From: Anisakis pegreffii | Lineage: Eukaryota > Nematoda > Chromadorea > Rhabditida > Anisakidae | Length of the DNA: 64,000 nucleotides | Assembly: GCA_035041965.1 (NCBI GenBank) | Contig: JAPYMA010001498.1 | Coordinates: forward strand, 1 to 64,000 | Direction: 5' to 3' | In this document: positions 21,601-31,387 of the stretch, in pieces | How the letters are laid out: each line of letters begins with the position of its first letter | Numbering within the stretch: the stretch's first letter is position 1 | The notes under the pieces: model-generated | What the model was told of the DNA's origin: nothing | Database searches by the model: none | Seen by the model: the letters and a program-made list of their open reading frames with translations, nothing else | Translations under genes and position numbers: made by a program

Positions 21601-23648
21601 CATACGATGAAATGTTCAAGTGATATGAGTAAAGGTATGAGCAGAATGGAGAGGTGCGTCCACTCACTGTATGACACGCACCTGACAGCAAATAAAATCA
21701 TTCTCGAGCAGTTCATGTTTAACCCAATTTGCATGGATAAAATCGTTCTTATCGCCCGGTGGCCATTTCAAAACAACACGAGTTCTTTCTAGGCACTTCA
21801 CGTCTGAAAACATCAAATTGATTCCTCAGTCACTGATGGATTTTGCTGCATACTACACTCAGCTTTTCAGTGTAATGTTTGCATGGAATGGCCCTCAACA
21901 AAAGGCAAATTCAATAAGGCGCTATGATTAACGTAGTAGAAATCAAATCCAATGTATACATGCAACATAAATGATGGAATGCCTCGTCATCAGCTCCACA
22001 AGAGTCTAATAAATTATAGGCAAATTACCACCTAACTGTGAAATCTTTGAAGCGTTTTAATAAGGAGATTGTGATTTTACGTTTATCGCTGTCAAATGAA
22101 AGAACCTTCGAAATGTTTTAAGGTTGGATATTTTGAGATTTCCGAATTCTTATTTCAAGAATATTACTCAACAAATCGATTGACCTTTATATCGGCATTT
22201 CGTCATGTTAGCATCAAATGTGGTTGTACTGCAATCTTGTGGTGTGAACGCTTTGATTTCATTGTAATCCAAACGCAACTGATGAATTCCACCCTTTAAA
22301 AACACTTTCACTCAACTATGTTCAAGTGAACATTCTTCACATTTCGTGTTTTTGAATCCGCGAAGATTTTGAGAAAAAACACCAAAGAGAAAAAATATCA
22401 AGGAACTCCGAAATTGCTAAAACAGTTTTTCGAAAAACGTGATGCTTCGAAAAACTGTTTTAAGCGAATGAGGGTCTTCATCTTAGAAAGAAAAGTTTCC
22501 GCAATTTGATTATCATGTACACGGTATAAACTTCTTTTGCACCTTTGTTATGTCATTAAGCCATTTTCGCATTGTTGCCTTAGCTTCATCGGAAAATATT
22601 TGCACGTTTTCTTTCTCTTCTATAAAAGAGAATGAATATTATGGATGAACAGATGACTACCTAAAGACAACCCGTCTTTCACGACTGTATTTATAGCACA
22701 GGCTTTCAACTGCTTACAATGAATTGCCCTACTGCAGTCATTTGAATGATGCTGCCTTATTGTTCTTACACTTTTTCGGATATTCACTAAATTAATGACC
22801 ATTTTGGACGCTCCGTAACCAGTTCGAAACAGTCGATATGCTGATGCACTGTTTGTCTCTTCGTTTTTTGAGAATTTCAACCACAGTATTCTTAAGACTT
22901 CACATTTTTTTTAAAGAGACATAGTGGGCATTCACCCAGATATTGATCACGAATGAAAGATGACAGCCAGTTTACTTATGTGGATTTCAGTTTCGTGTTT
23001 CATTGTTTCGGATCAAGCTTTTGTTCAACTCACCGATCAGTTAGTGTTTTACTGATAGCAAAATTCTGAATTATGCTTGGGCAAATTCGTCTAGTCATAC
23101 ACTGTGGTTGTCCCTCTGCGGAGTTCTATATGTGAAAATCCATCACAGATTGGGCAGTGTTTGAAGGTGAACACGTTATTTTGTGTGTATGCGCCGAACC
23201 GACTGTACCGTGAATAGCGACTGCACTATACATTCACACTATGAATAGACCATATCAATGCTGAATGGTCGCAATGCAGTCTGTCAGGCTGTCATTCATT
23301 ACCTTGTAAAACCCCATTCATGGTCCATCGCACATTATTTCGTCGTGCATTTCTTTCGTTTTTCACTGCGAGGTGACAAGAGAAGCACGTGCAAGTCGGA
23401 TAAGCGTCAAATCTTTTTCAATTGTTATAACTTACTGTTTGCTGCGACATTGGTTGGAGCTGACTTGTGCTCATTTATCGACTTGCGTATTGGTGTCAGG
23501 ATACGTTTTTTGGCGAATCTGTGAACAGGAACCGTGTTTAAGTTGAGCACGATAATGATAAATGGTGTTCTCAGTTTTACGCAAGACAAGCTTGCTTTCG
23601 TCGGAGGTCTGCGATTCAAGAAGACCGTCGAACTGCAAGGAACTTACT
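8838..23648 (-). CDS. Large protein tyrosine phosphatase with a long repetitive C-terminal tail
   Basis: Exons in order: about 23648 (5' end open), 23608-23436, 22619-22543, 22293-22185, 21803-21682, 21175-20950, 20322-20130, 19795-19644, 19411-19220, 18945-18025, 16053-15944, an unresolved part 15827-15631, 15553-15420, 15317-15241, 15146-15085, 14973-14838, 14764-14631, 14326-14134, 13770-13535, 13114-12971, 12765-12698, 12541-12387, 12125-12056, 11820-9998, 9630-9530, 9467-9390, 8916-8838. Splice sites are GT-AG and exon lengths match the phases at every junction outside 15.55-15.95 kb. The product is at least about 1,900 residues: catalytic domain first, then a polar tail. The last exon ends in phase 1, so the stop codon lies further down and is not identified. 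The start codon is also open; an in-frame ATG lies near 23663. No membrane segment is evident, so a cytosolic enzyme is likely. I do not know an established gene name. Confidence 0.75.
9998..11820 (-). CDS. Phosphatase tail, 1.8-kb Ser-rich exon
   Basis: A single exon of 1,823 bp is bounded by TCATTCAG and GTCG|GTTAGA. It encodes about 607 residues: first an Ala/Glu/Lys/Gln-rich stretch likely to form coiled coil (heptad-like region including TIRKYRTKLAEQLKHNREVI), then a Ser/Thr/Arg/Gly-rich region with poly-Ser runs and many RS, SxxS and SP sites (SRSNSSITSSKSRG, SSLVGEPPSLLPSSLP), and finally an Arg-rich segment YREQRRRQRDASRR. It is largely disordered. If the final GTTAGA were not used as donor, a TAG stop follows at once (at 9993-9995), so a transcript ending here is possible. 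Confidence 0.8.
12387..14973 (-). CDS. Phosphatase tail, paired A/B repeat modules
   Basis: Two kinds of module alternate. Module A occurs at 14973-14631 (CRLIGPVRAQTTESIVYTEY then DAIIEERIELIGYG) and 13770-13535 (CSLTGPLDVISKQEVSSDGY then YTISETIELRANG). Module B occurs at 14326-14134 (QTVLIADNYVRLNRLTRIKR) and 13114-12971 (ERIFVGDNVIAIDRIIRLES). A looser third pair follows at 12541-12387 (EILLTAKSYGE ... KKRLTKVTSL). A further A-like stretch is in the most C-terminal exons (MTVEITLGLKLKDPEGK). The modules are split by introns at non-equivalent points, so the duplication is not recent. They resemble no domain I can name. The alternation of Ile/Leu/Val with polar residues suggests small beta-rich units. 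Confidence 0.7.
15420..16053 (-). CDS. Phosphatase tail, small exons with one unresolved stretch
   Basis: Exon 16053-15944 (VKSIMKDQQNKSTHRIQEMN) joins the preceding phase-1 donor through the acceptor GGAATCAG. Exon 15553-15420 starts at GCATTTCAG|ATG and reads MGNSYENIEGMLKLMKHK, ending in phase 2. Between them two short exons are proposed, 15827-15793 (TGDQSLCGENS) and 15739-15631 (NILPKRLNTKSPINYAVNN), which satisfy the phases but use weak donors, so their boundaries may be wrong. All of it is polar and unstructured in appearance. Confidence 0.5.
16154..16177. repeat. Perfect 8-bp stem-loop in intron
   Basis: GCGGTCTG and CAGACCGC are separated by 8 nt. It lies upstream of the exon ending at 16053, within the large intron of the phosphatase gene. 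Confidence 0.8.
16695..16830. repeat. GAACAG/TTCTGT-rich simple repeat
   Basis: Variants of GAACAG or its complement CTGTTC occur about nine times, including the palindromic TTCTGTTCCATGGAATAGAA. It lies in the 1.97-kb intron of the phosphatase gene. Confidence 0.6.
17461..17545. repeat. Repeated hairpin element in intron
   Basis: A perfect 10-bp inverted repeat (GAAGAGAACT, 5-nt loop GTGCG, AGTTCTCTTC) lies at 17461-17485. The same sequence recurs at 17523-17545 with the right arm shortened. A related degenerate copy (CTATGCAAGTTCCCTTTTGC) lies between them. Confidence 0.75.
18025..18945 (-). CDS. Phosphatase tail exon with three 34-residue repeats
   Basis: This 921-bp exon encodes a highly charged Lys/Glu/Asp stretch (many KDxK and EK pairs), then three copies of a unit exactly 102 bp long with core STLQPVSVGELIFGK, RIATTLQPVSVGELIFGR and RIASTLQPVSVGELIFGK. 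The nucleotide spacing of 102 bp is exact between 18351, 18453 and 18555. It then continues into a Pro/Ala/Thr-rich part. The region is predicted to be disordered apart from the conserved hydrophobic core of each repeat, which looks like a short docking motif in triplicate (inference). Confidence 0.85.
19644..22619 (-). CDS. Tyrosine phosphatase catalytic domain exons
   Basis: Spliced in order, the exons give the expected phosphatase landmarks: the KCRYK/DVKCL region in place of the usual pTyr loop NRY, DFIHANWV for DYIxANYV, CCQAPLEATIGDFWRMVWQE, the WPD loop as WVSWPDRSVP with its general-acid Asp, the signature VIHCSAGIGRTG with nucleophilic Cys and P-loop Arg, and the Q-loop as VQTEDQYLYIHYAIVQL. 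All catalytic residues are present, so the enzyme is predicted to hydrolyse phosphotyrosine. Known of the family: the segments FWRMVWQEKVRQIIMLCN and GKVKC are typical of nematode phosphatases. The N-terminal helix WLNDIT-GGIHQLRLDYNEI matches the start of this fold. The domain is encoded by seven exons with introns of 120-560 bp. Confidence 0.92.
22418..22462. repeat. Perfect 16-bp inverted repeat in intron
   Basis: Arms 22418-22433 and 22447-22462 (TAAAACAGTTTTTCGA and its exact complement) are separated by 13 nt. It is located in the intron before the second phosphatase-domain exon. It is shorter than a usual miRNA precursor arm. Confidence 0.85.
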
Positions 23649-23699
23649 CCTTGATGAAATTGACCATTACATCGGCGGGTGCTCGAGTGCAGTCAATAA

Positions 23700-24337
23700 C
23701 CGAATTTTGTAACCAACCACCCCCCGAGAAACTTAACTAGAAACAATGAATGCGAAATGTCCAGAAATCAAAAATTGCCAGTGACTCGAATGAGAATTTG
23801 AATTTCGCCTCATCGATGAGACAATTTGCATATTCTATGGATAAACACGCATGCTCCGTGAATGCAACACTATATGAGTACGATTTCCATATCAACTAGA
23901 TACAGCTCTGATCTTTGACACCGAATGTGTTGAGTAGGTTAGAGAGGAGCATTTAAGAAGCACACATTGCAGAGGGAGTTTGGTGGAATCAACGACAATG
24001 AAATGTTTGTTGTTCCGTGTTCGGGTAAACCGAAACCCTGTCACATTTGGAAGAAACCATCAAATGGTGAACTGGAGAGAGCTCCTTTCTAGGCAGGTGA
24101 TTTTTCATGAGTGATAGTCAAAGCATCGACTGAACACGAGGGTGAACGCATCTCGCAAACACAGAGAGCGAAGAAAAATGGTACTGAACGGTTTGTGCAA
24201 CGGAAAGGCTATACAGATAGTATTATTTTGTGAATGCGATTCTCAGAAGTGAACTGGTGTGCAATCCATGCATTTCTGATGAACAGTTCGTTCATTGCTA
24301 GACTTCCCAGTAACACAACACATGCTGCAACATCAAT
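23700..24337. other. No supported gene
   Basis: This stretch lies upstream of the phosphatase gene and should contain its promoter. No TATA-like element or trans-splice acceptor could be singled out. Confidence 0.3.
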
Positions 24338-24387
24338 CTTCAGTTTCGCACACGCTCGCAGCTCGGCTTCACGCTGCACAAGGACTC

Positions 24388-25740
24388 AGCTTGATTAAGT
24401 TCCCGAGAAATTACCCCGAAACCGCTTCCTTAAAAGCACCCGGCATCAGACTTTATCTTTGACTCATGCAATTCCAAGTCTGCAATGGTGTCATGCAAGT
24501 AGCCCAGAGCAAAGGCAAACTTCTATGCATGTGATAAACCACAGATACCTAGCTCCATCTCAGTCTGCCATGCAAACTCTCGAACATGATCATATTTCGA
24601 AAGCACGAGTGATGGTATAGTCATTTTGTGAAAATTGATCCCCCTTACATTTCGTCTGTATGAATTGCTTAACATCAAAAAGTTGCTTCGGCAACACTGG
24701 CAATAGATAACAATTATACTGGCAATGCAAGTGAACAGCAATATATAACATCGACAATGTTGTATGAATGCACTATGAACGCAGCAAGCAGATAAGCTTC
24801 GGCGAGTAACCACAAACACCAGAGAGATTTCCCCTCATAATGTATTCAGTAACATTCAAATTAAGTGATATGATTTCATGTGAGCAGCCAATGGTCAACC
24901 CGATGACATTTCTCCCCTGTTAAGGGAAAGTGCGCACGGTGGGTCCGGGAACCCCCGTTACCTGAGCAAATGCCCGAAGACACTACTCAGGCCAAGTTAC
25001 GCGCAAGCCCTATCCCCGGTCAAATCGGCGCCTTTCCCGGGCCGGGAACGCCCGTAATATGTATCGAAGAATAATGCTAGTGACACTCGGGTACATGTCG
25101 CTAGCATATTTTTGTTGTTTCTCCCCGATTCGCCGAGACTGCCGGTAGGCGGGGAACGCCTGTCGCATTCACCTAAACCTAGCCCCACTTGTTGGCAGCT
25201 CGACGGGTTGGGAACACCCATACGCGCAATGAAAAGTTGTAGTTTAACATGACCATTGGCTACACACAATCTATCATAACGACATTAGTCCAACTGTCAC
25301 CAAATTACACTACGAGGCAGAACATCTTCGAGTCACCCCTATAGCAACTCGACTCTTCAGGTGAGTGGTCCAGGCGAACTTTACAGACCTACTGCCACAC
25401 CCATAGGACCCTTCATACCCTACGGTATTGGAACTCAAATTTTGGTTTCATTTTGAACATGCCAGTATACCCATTATCCATGTTAAGTGCTGCCTCACCA
25501 ACTCCCATATGTTCTTCCCAAGTAACACTCGTGCTTTCCAGATTGACCAAGTTCGTGATCCAGTTTTTAATAAAGAGATAGAACTAGGTTTCTGAATTTT
25601 GAAATATACAAAGAGGTGAGAACCTTCCCGTTCACGCATGTGGCTCACTCAAATTCAGGAGTTACTGTACTATAGGAATTGCATTTCTTTAGTTTCGTGA
25701 AAGCAATATTGGACTAAGTTCTCGCTAACTTGATCAAGCT
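24388..25740. mobile_element. Interspersed 1.35-kb repeat with terminal inverted repeats, copy 1
   Basis: The left end (24388-24413, AGCTTGATTAAGTT...CGAGAA) and the reverse complement of the right end (25715-25740) agree at about 22 of 26 positions. A 37-bp direct repeat flanks the element (24338-24374 and 25739-25775, about 34/37), so the true boundary may lie slightly outside. The internal 24.9-25.25 kb core is much richer in GC than the flanks and full of hairpins. No transposase frame is visible; the longest frames are on the minus strand (about 98 and 90 codons) and are not conserved as proteins. Most likely a non-autonomous DNA element. Confidence 0.75.
24941..25219. repeat. Hairpin array with shared 7-nt loop in the GC-rich core of copy 1
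   Basis: Three clean small hairpins share the loop (C/G/T)GGGAAC but have different paired stems: 25038-25054 (CGGGC/GCCCG), 25147-25161 (AGGC/GCCT) and 25205-25219 (GGGT/ACCC). A fourth motif at 24941-24957 has the loop sequence but a poorer stem. A long stem-loop at 25074-25107 has 12-bp arms (ATGCTAGTGACA/TGTCGCTAGCAT, one G-T pair) around a 10-nt loop, and CCTGAG/CTCAGG pair at 24961-24992. The same structures are present in copies 2 and 3. Confidence 0.8.
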
Positions 25741-26530
25741 TCAGTTTCGCAGACGCTCACAGCTCAGCTTCACGCGTTAATGACTGTATAATCGACGAAT
25801 TTTCAGTTTCAAATCGACCACAGATCTATTGATATCAGAATCTGCTTTCAATTCAGTGACTACTCTGTTCTCGCCAAAGTGAGAGGCAATGCTCAAGTTC
25901 AGAGAGAGGCCAACATCAGTCGAACTCAGCTTAACTTATCTCATCTTGCGTGAAACACTTGTATTCTCATGCTACATTGAGCTAAAAGCACTTCTTCCCA
26001 AGTTGAATCAAGCTAAATCAATTTATTACAAACTGAAATTCCGTTCGAACTTAATCTTTATCGTATGCAGTTAAACTAAACTAGGTCCTTCAGATTCACT
26101 TCATGTTCCAATCAACTGCGTCCTCATGCAAAGCCAATTCATAATCAATGTAAAAGCAAATTCGCGTTATAGTGAGCTACCAGAATAGTAAGATAACAAT
26201 AGATAGATGCATAAGTTAGAGGAATAACGCACTAGGGCAAAGTCGATTAGTGCTGTGTCCAGCCATCATGTATTGCATCCCGGTATCAGGACTGTGTCAG
26301 ATAGTTCACTTCAGCGGAAACTTGAAGTTAAATCAAGATGAATTTTGGATAATGATGAATCAAACCTGAGTTAACGATAAAATTAGTCTAGCATCGAAGA
26401 GAAAAATGTAGCTGAACTGGTGTTTTAAAATGAAGACTTTCGCTCACTCATGATAAATTGAGCGAACAATCCAATGAATGCTCATCAGTTTTCAGTTTCT
26501 TATGCAACTATTTGGTAACTAGCAAGGACT

Positions 26531-27889
26531 CACCTTGATCAAGTTCTCGAGAAATTACCCCGAAACCACTTCCTTAAAATCACCCAGCTTCAGATTCTAT
26601 CTTTGACTCATGCAATTCCAAGTCTGCAATGGTTTCATGCAAGTAGCCCAGAGCAAAGGCAAACTTCTATGCATGTGATAAGCTACAGATACCTAGCTCC
26701 ATCTCAATCTGCGACGTAGACTCTCGAACATGATCATACTTTCAAAGCACGAGTGATGGTATAGTCATTTTGTGAAAACTGATTCCCCTTACATTTCGTC
26801 TGTATGAATTGCTTAACATCAAAAAGTTGCTTCGGCAACACTGGCGATAGATAATAATTATACTGGCAATGCAAGTGAACAGCGATACATAACATCGACA
26901 ATGTTGTATGAATGCACTATGAACGTGGCACATAGATAAGCTTCGGCGAGTAACCACAAACACCAGAGAGATTTCCCCTGATAATGCATTCAGTAACATT
27001 CAAACTAAGTGATATGATTTCATGTGAGCAGCCAATGGTCAACCCGATGACATTTCTCCCCTGTTAAGGGAAAGTGCGCACGGTGGGTCCGGGAACCCCC
27101 GTTACCTGAGCAAATGCCCGAAGACACTACTCAGGCCAAGTTACGCGCAAGCCCTATCCCCGGTCAAATCGGCGCCTTTCCCGGGCCGGGAACGCCCGTA
27201 ATATGTATCGAAGAATAATGCTAGCGACACTCGGGTACATGCCGCTAGCATATTTTTAGTTCTTTCTCCCCGATTCGCCAAGACTGCCGGTAGGCGGGGA
27301 ACGCCTGTCGCATTCACCTAAACCTAGCCCCTCTTGTTGGCAGCTCGACGGGTTGGGAACACCCATACGCGCAATGAAAAGTTGTAATTTAACATGACCA
27401 TTGGCTACACACAATCTATCATAACGACATTAGTCCAACTGTCACCAAATTACACCACGAGGGGGAATATCTTCGAGTCACCCTTATAGCAACTCGACTC
27501 TTCAGGTGAGTGGTCCAGGCGAACTTTACAGACCTACTGCCACACCCATAGGACCCTTCATACCCTACGGTATTGGAACTCAAATTTTGGTTTCATTTTG
27601 AACATGCCAGTATACCTATTATCCGTGTTAAGTGCTGCCTCACCAACACCCATGTGCTTTTTCCCAAGTAACACTCGTGCTTTCTAGATTGACCAAGTTC
27701 ATGAGCAAGTTTCTCATAAAGAGATAGAACTAGGTTTCTGCATTTTGAAGCATACAAAGAGGTGAGACCTTTCCCGTTCTCCACGCATGTGGCTCATTCA
27801 AATTCAGGATTTACAGAACTATAGGAATTGCACTTCTTCAGTTCCGTGAAAGAAATTTTGGAGCAAGTTCTCGCTTACTTGATCAAGCT
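26531..27889. mobile_element. Interspersed 1.35-kb repeat, copy 2
   Basis: Same orientation as copy 1 and nearly identical over the whole length, with scattered substitutions. The terminal inverted repeat is kept (CTTGATCAAGTTCTCGAGAA at the left, its counterpart at the right). The flanking sequence is unrelated to that of copy 1, which places the element ends. The GC-rich core with the same hairpins is at about 27060-27410. Confidence 0.75.
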
Positions 27890-27929
27890 TCAGTTTTGCG
27901 GACGCTATCATCCCAGCTTCCTGCTTCAG

Positions 27930-29399
27930 TGACCAAATATTCTACGAAATTCTAGTTGCAATTCGATGTCAGGACTAGTCATATCAAATTCTGCCCTAAA
28001 TCCAGTGACTACTCCGTTATTCTCAAATTGTAGAAGCTAAGTTGACTAACAGCAAAGCTCATTAGATTCCATGCCTGGTCATGGAACAGTAATGTCATGT
28101 CAAAAACCAGATGTTAAGTTTGTCTTGAGCTGTGTCAAATAAAATGCAACTTCAACTCACGCCAAGTCATCGCATGCTTTAAGCAAACTCAACTCAACAT
28201 CATGTTAAACTCAGTCAATACTATTGCGGACATGCTATGTTGAATTCATGTTGAATGTCACCTACGTTCAATGTAATTCAACGACAACTCAAGTTGAAGG
28301 CAAGACACAATCGAAGTCCCTAGTTTAATCAGCATCAGCAAAAATTTCAAACTACCTACGATATTTACTTGCATTTGAACTTGAGTTCATTAAGCAGAGT
28401 CCAGCGCACGTTGAAGATTACAGTCCACATTGGAGGGGAATTAATGGGTGATCGAAATAAAACAAATTCAATTTTATTCTGATTGGGTGGGATGGGATGT
28501 TTCACAGTTTCATCAAGTCCAACTCCCTGCCTCTGGCTCAGGAGATAAACGGGTAATGACGTGCCGTGTCTCTCCGTCGCCCTACCCGAAAACAGTTTAA
28601 AAATAGCACATAGAAAGGACATCTCATAAACTATAATTCTATTGCATCAATAAGGAAAACATTTGATATTAATAAACGATAATAATCACAACAATCATAA
28701 GTACATTAATGAATACAGGTGAACAATGAACGTATACATAATAAGGCTGCAAATATATTACAAAACAACAGATTGAATCACAAATGAATAAGTCGATTTA
28801 TCGACATTAGAACAAATGAAGAACAATGATTTCCATTCATACCCTTTTCACAAAATGATTTTTCAAACTTTAGTCAGAATTTTGGAAAATAATTTAAAGA
28901 ATACCAGTTCTAAAGACTTTCGCCCGGAGAGGTGGTGTACTGTTCAGATTACCCGAAAGTGTCCATTGAATTTTGAAATGCGTAGTATTCCTACTTACAA
29001 TTAGCCCTCACCATAGGCGTGAGTATATGACATTACGCATAAAACAATAGCACACTACAACAAATAAAAGTGATCGTTATTATAACGCCTTGAATGTTCA
29101 CAAGAATAACAATATTAAATGTTTCCTAAAAAAAAACCCCCGTCAGTGAAGTTCATGGCAACACGATAACGCATGCGCGTAGAGCATGTTATAAATTGGG
29201 CGATTAATTGGCGAGAAAACGTGATGATACAATAGAATTTGTCATATACTCACTTTGATTTGAATTCAATAAACATGGTTACATTTTCAACAATCGAAAG
29301 CATTCACATCGATTTATGTTCACAAATACATCGCACCCACAAATAAAATAATCGAAAACGAAATTTGTGAAAAAAAGCGGCCACCGGCCGCCACTCAAT
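27930..29399. other. No supported gene
   Basis: AT-rich. It contains short repeats of CAACTCAAG/TTGAGTTG type at 28140-28300 and a GC-richer patch at 28440-28570 open for 85 codons on the minus strand (28622-28365), without splice or domain support. A GCGGCC-ACC-GGCCGC hairpin lies at 29377-29391. Confidence 0.3.
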
Positions 29400-29405
29400 T
29401 TTATT
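29400..29405 (-). terminator. Polyadenylation signal AATAAA of the putative secreted-peptide gene
   Basis: TTTATT on the plus strand (AATAAA on the sense strand) lies 55 bp downstream of the stop codon, just before the GGCCGC hairpin. Confidence 0.35.
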
Positions 29406-29459
29406 TCTCTTTCCCTAAGTTTTTAATAAATAAAAATAAATGATGAAAAATGTGGTCGT

Positions 29460-30075
29460 TCAACCACTCTTATTTATTAGTCTCCTAAACTGAATGAAAA
29501 GTATTCCGAAAAAACATGAAATTTCAAAACTGGCCTGTGCGCATCGATGCGCCGCCGTGCGTTGATCAGTTGAAGATACCGATGTGATAGAATAGTTATG
29601 ATGATACACCATAAGTTGTCGAATTAATATTCGGTTGAACTGTGTTGTTGAACGTTCGGCTGAAGTTCTTGAATGTTCAATTTTTTTGTTGTATCCTTGA
29701 ATGTTCAATGAATATCCTCTTATTTCCATATGTCGTCGCCATGCGTAGCAAACCTTGTGAACGTTGTTGTGTCGCGTAAAACAAATCCTAAAAACGAGGC
29801 AGTAGACGATCATGGACAAATGAATACTTTACGAAAATAAAAACGGCATCTAATAAAACATCTAAACATAAAATGTGATGAAATCCGAAGACAAATTTCC
29901 ATTGATTAAGATCAATTGAGAAGAAATGCTCACCATCAGAAGAATGATATCGTGTGGACGAGAATGAACCGAATCTTAAATCGCGAATTCGAAGGTTCAA
30001 CCGTGCGCAACGTCGCAGTCTGAACTCACCACTCTGTGCACACACAAGTATTGAAAATGATATGAAAGTAAGCAT
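29460..30075 (-). CDS. Putative small secreted peptide, three exons
   Basis: Exon 1 (30075-30030) begins MLTFISFSILVCAQS, a good signal peptide with likely cleavage after CAQS or nearby, and ends at AGTG|GTGAGT in phase 1. Exon 2 (29787-29754) follows a TTTTTAG acceptor; exon 3 (29667-29460) ends at TGA. The phases (1, 2) agree and the mature peptide would be about 80 residues, containing RTSAERSTTQFNRILIRQLM. An AATAAA on the sense strand lies about 55 bp after the stop (29400-29405). The short second exon and the CAAG acceptor of exon 3 are the weak points. An alternative is an unspliced frame of 100 codons from the same signal peptide. No family is recognised. Confidence 0.42.
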
Positions 30076-31387
30076 AGAAACAACGGACAAATGAGATGCA
30101 TGATCTCGTGCGAGTCAGTATCGATCAAAACGCTACAGTGAAGGCAACTATGTTATGCTCGTACACCAATTGATCATACACAGTTCACCAATTGATCAAC
30201 CTCGCATTTTTGATTCTTTTTGACCAATTTGATCAACTTTCGTTGGTGAAGATCAGAAGTGCAGTTTGATATGATAGGGCGAATACTCAGATGTTCAATT
30301 GAGTATCGCGTTCCGTCACCACTGCGTTTTGATCTGAATACGATCACATGCATTATTCCGTATGTAGTTCAGTTCACAGGATTGTCGATACTTTCGTCTT
30401 TTTGCGTTCAATGGTTGTTTTACAATTCATACTCTACTATTTTCAACGTCTGTGTATTCGTAGCGTGGTGTGGTTTTGTCTAGGGACTAGCGTTTGGTTT
30501 CATCATGATGCAATATTTGATGTTGTTCACATAGGAAAGTTATGAGTTCGGCAATGTTTAGGATTCTCAGATATCCATCATAAGGTTTAATTTCGGTGAA
30601 ATTTATTGGTGTGTATTGTCATGTATTGCTCATGATCAAGTATTGCCTCGTTTTCAGGACCTGTCTCAATCAAACCAGACGGTGTAATGCCCTCAAAGAG
30701 GGTGAAGATATGGTGCTGAATTTGACCAGTCGTGAGATGGCAATATGGTTCCAATGGAATCAGTGGATTGTATCAATTATGCAGCAGTTGTCGAATCAGC
30801 AGCGATGCCTTCATGACGTATCAACACAATTCATTTCATCAAATCAATTGATCCAGTAAATTAACACATGACGCTTTGAGGCCAGTTTAAAGTTTTCCAC
30901 ATTCTTTCCAGAGCTTCAGTGAATAATTCGTAGTTGAATGGCCACAATCAATTTGATTGTATTTTTTAATATGTATTATTGTGGATATTTTCAACTTGTC
31001 AATGCTTAATTGTTCACTTGTATTCAATGTTGGTACCAGATGAGTATATGGCAAGGACTCTGCTTAATGAGCTGGACTTTAAATGTTAATGAATACGGCA
31101 GCTAGTTCTAAACTTCTGACGATGTTCCTTGGGCTAGGGGCATTCATTTTGGTCATGTTTACAGAAAATGATTTCAAAATTGGTTTACGAAAGCAACCCT
31201 ACTTGAGTTACTGCAGTTCAGTCAATTCTGAGCTCGGGTAGACCTTATGTAAGTATTGTTGAGAAAGTCTTGGCTCATTTGTGTATGTGCAATAGCAATA
31301 ACTGGGTAAACCATAACCTGAGAAATGACATCTCGAGCATGCTCACTTTTTCAAGGTGGGGGTATCATTCGATGAAAAATGTGTAGC

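Noticed and set aside
22620..22880. Helix-turn-helix-like frame upstream of a phosphatase exon (ISISTVSNWLR)
   Set aside because: Short, no splice link to the gene, and no other transposase features.
24523..25269. Open frames of 98 and 90 codons in the 1.35-kb repeat, minus strand
   Set aside because: The copy-2 equivalents are shortened or broken, and nothing resembles a transposase. They run through the hairpin core whose constraint appears structural.
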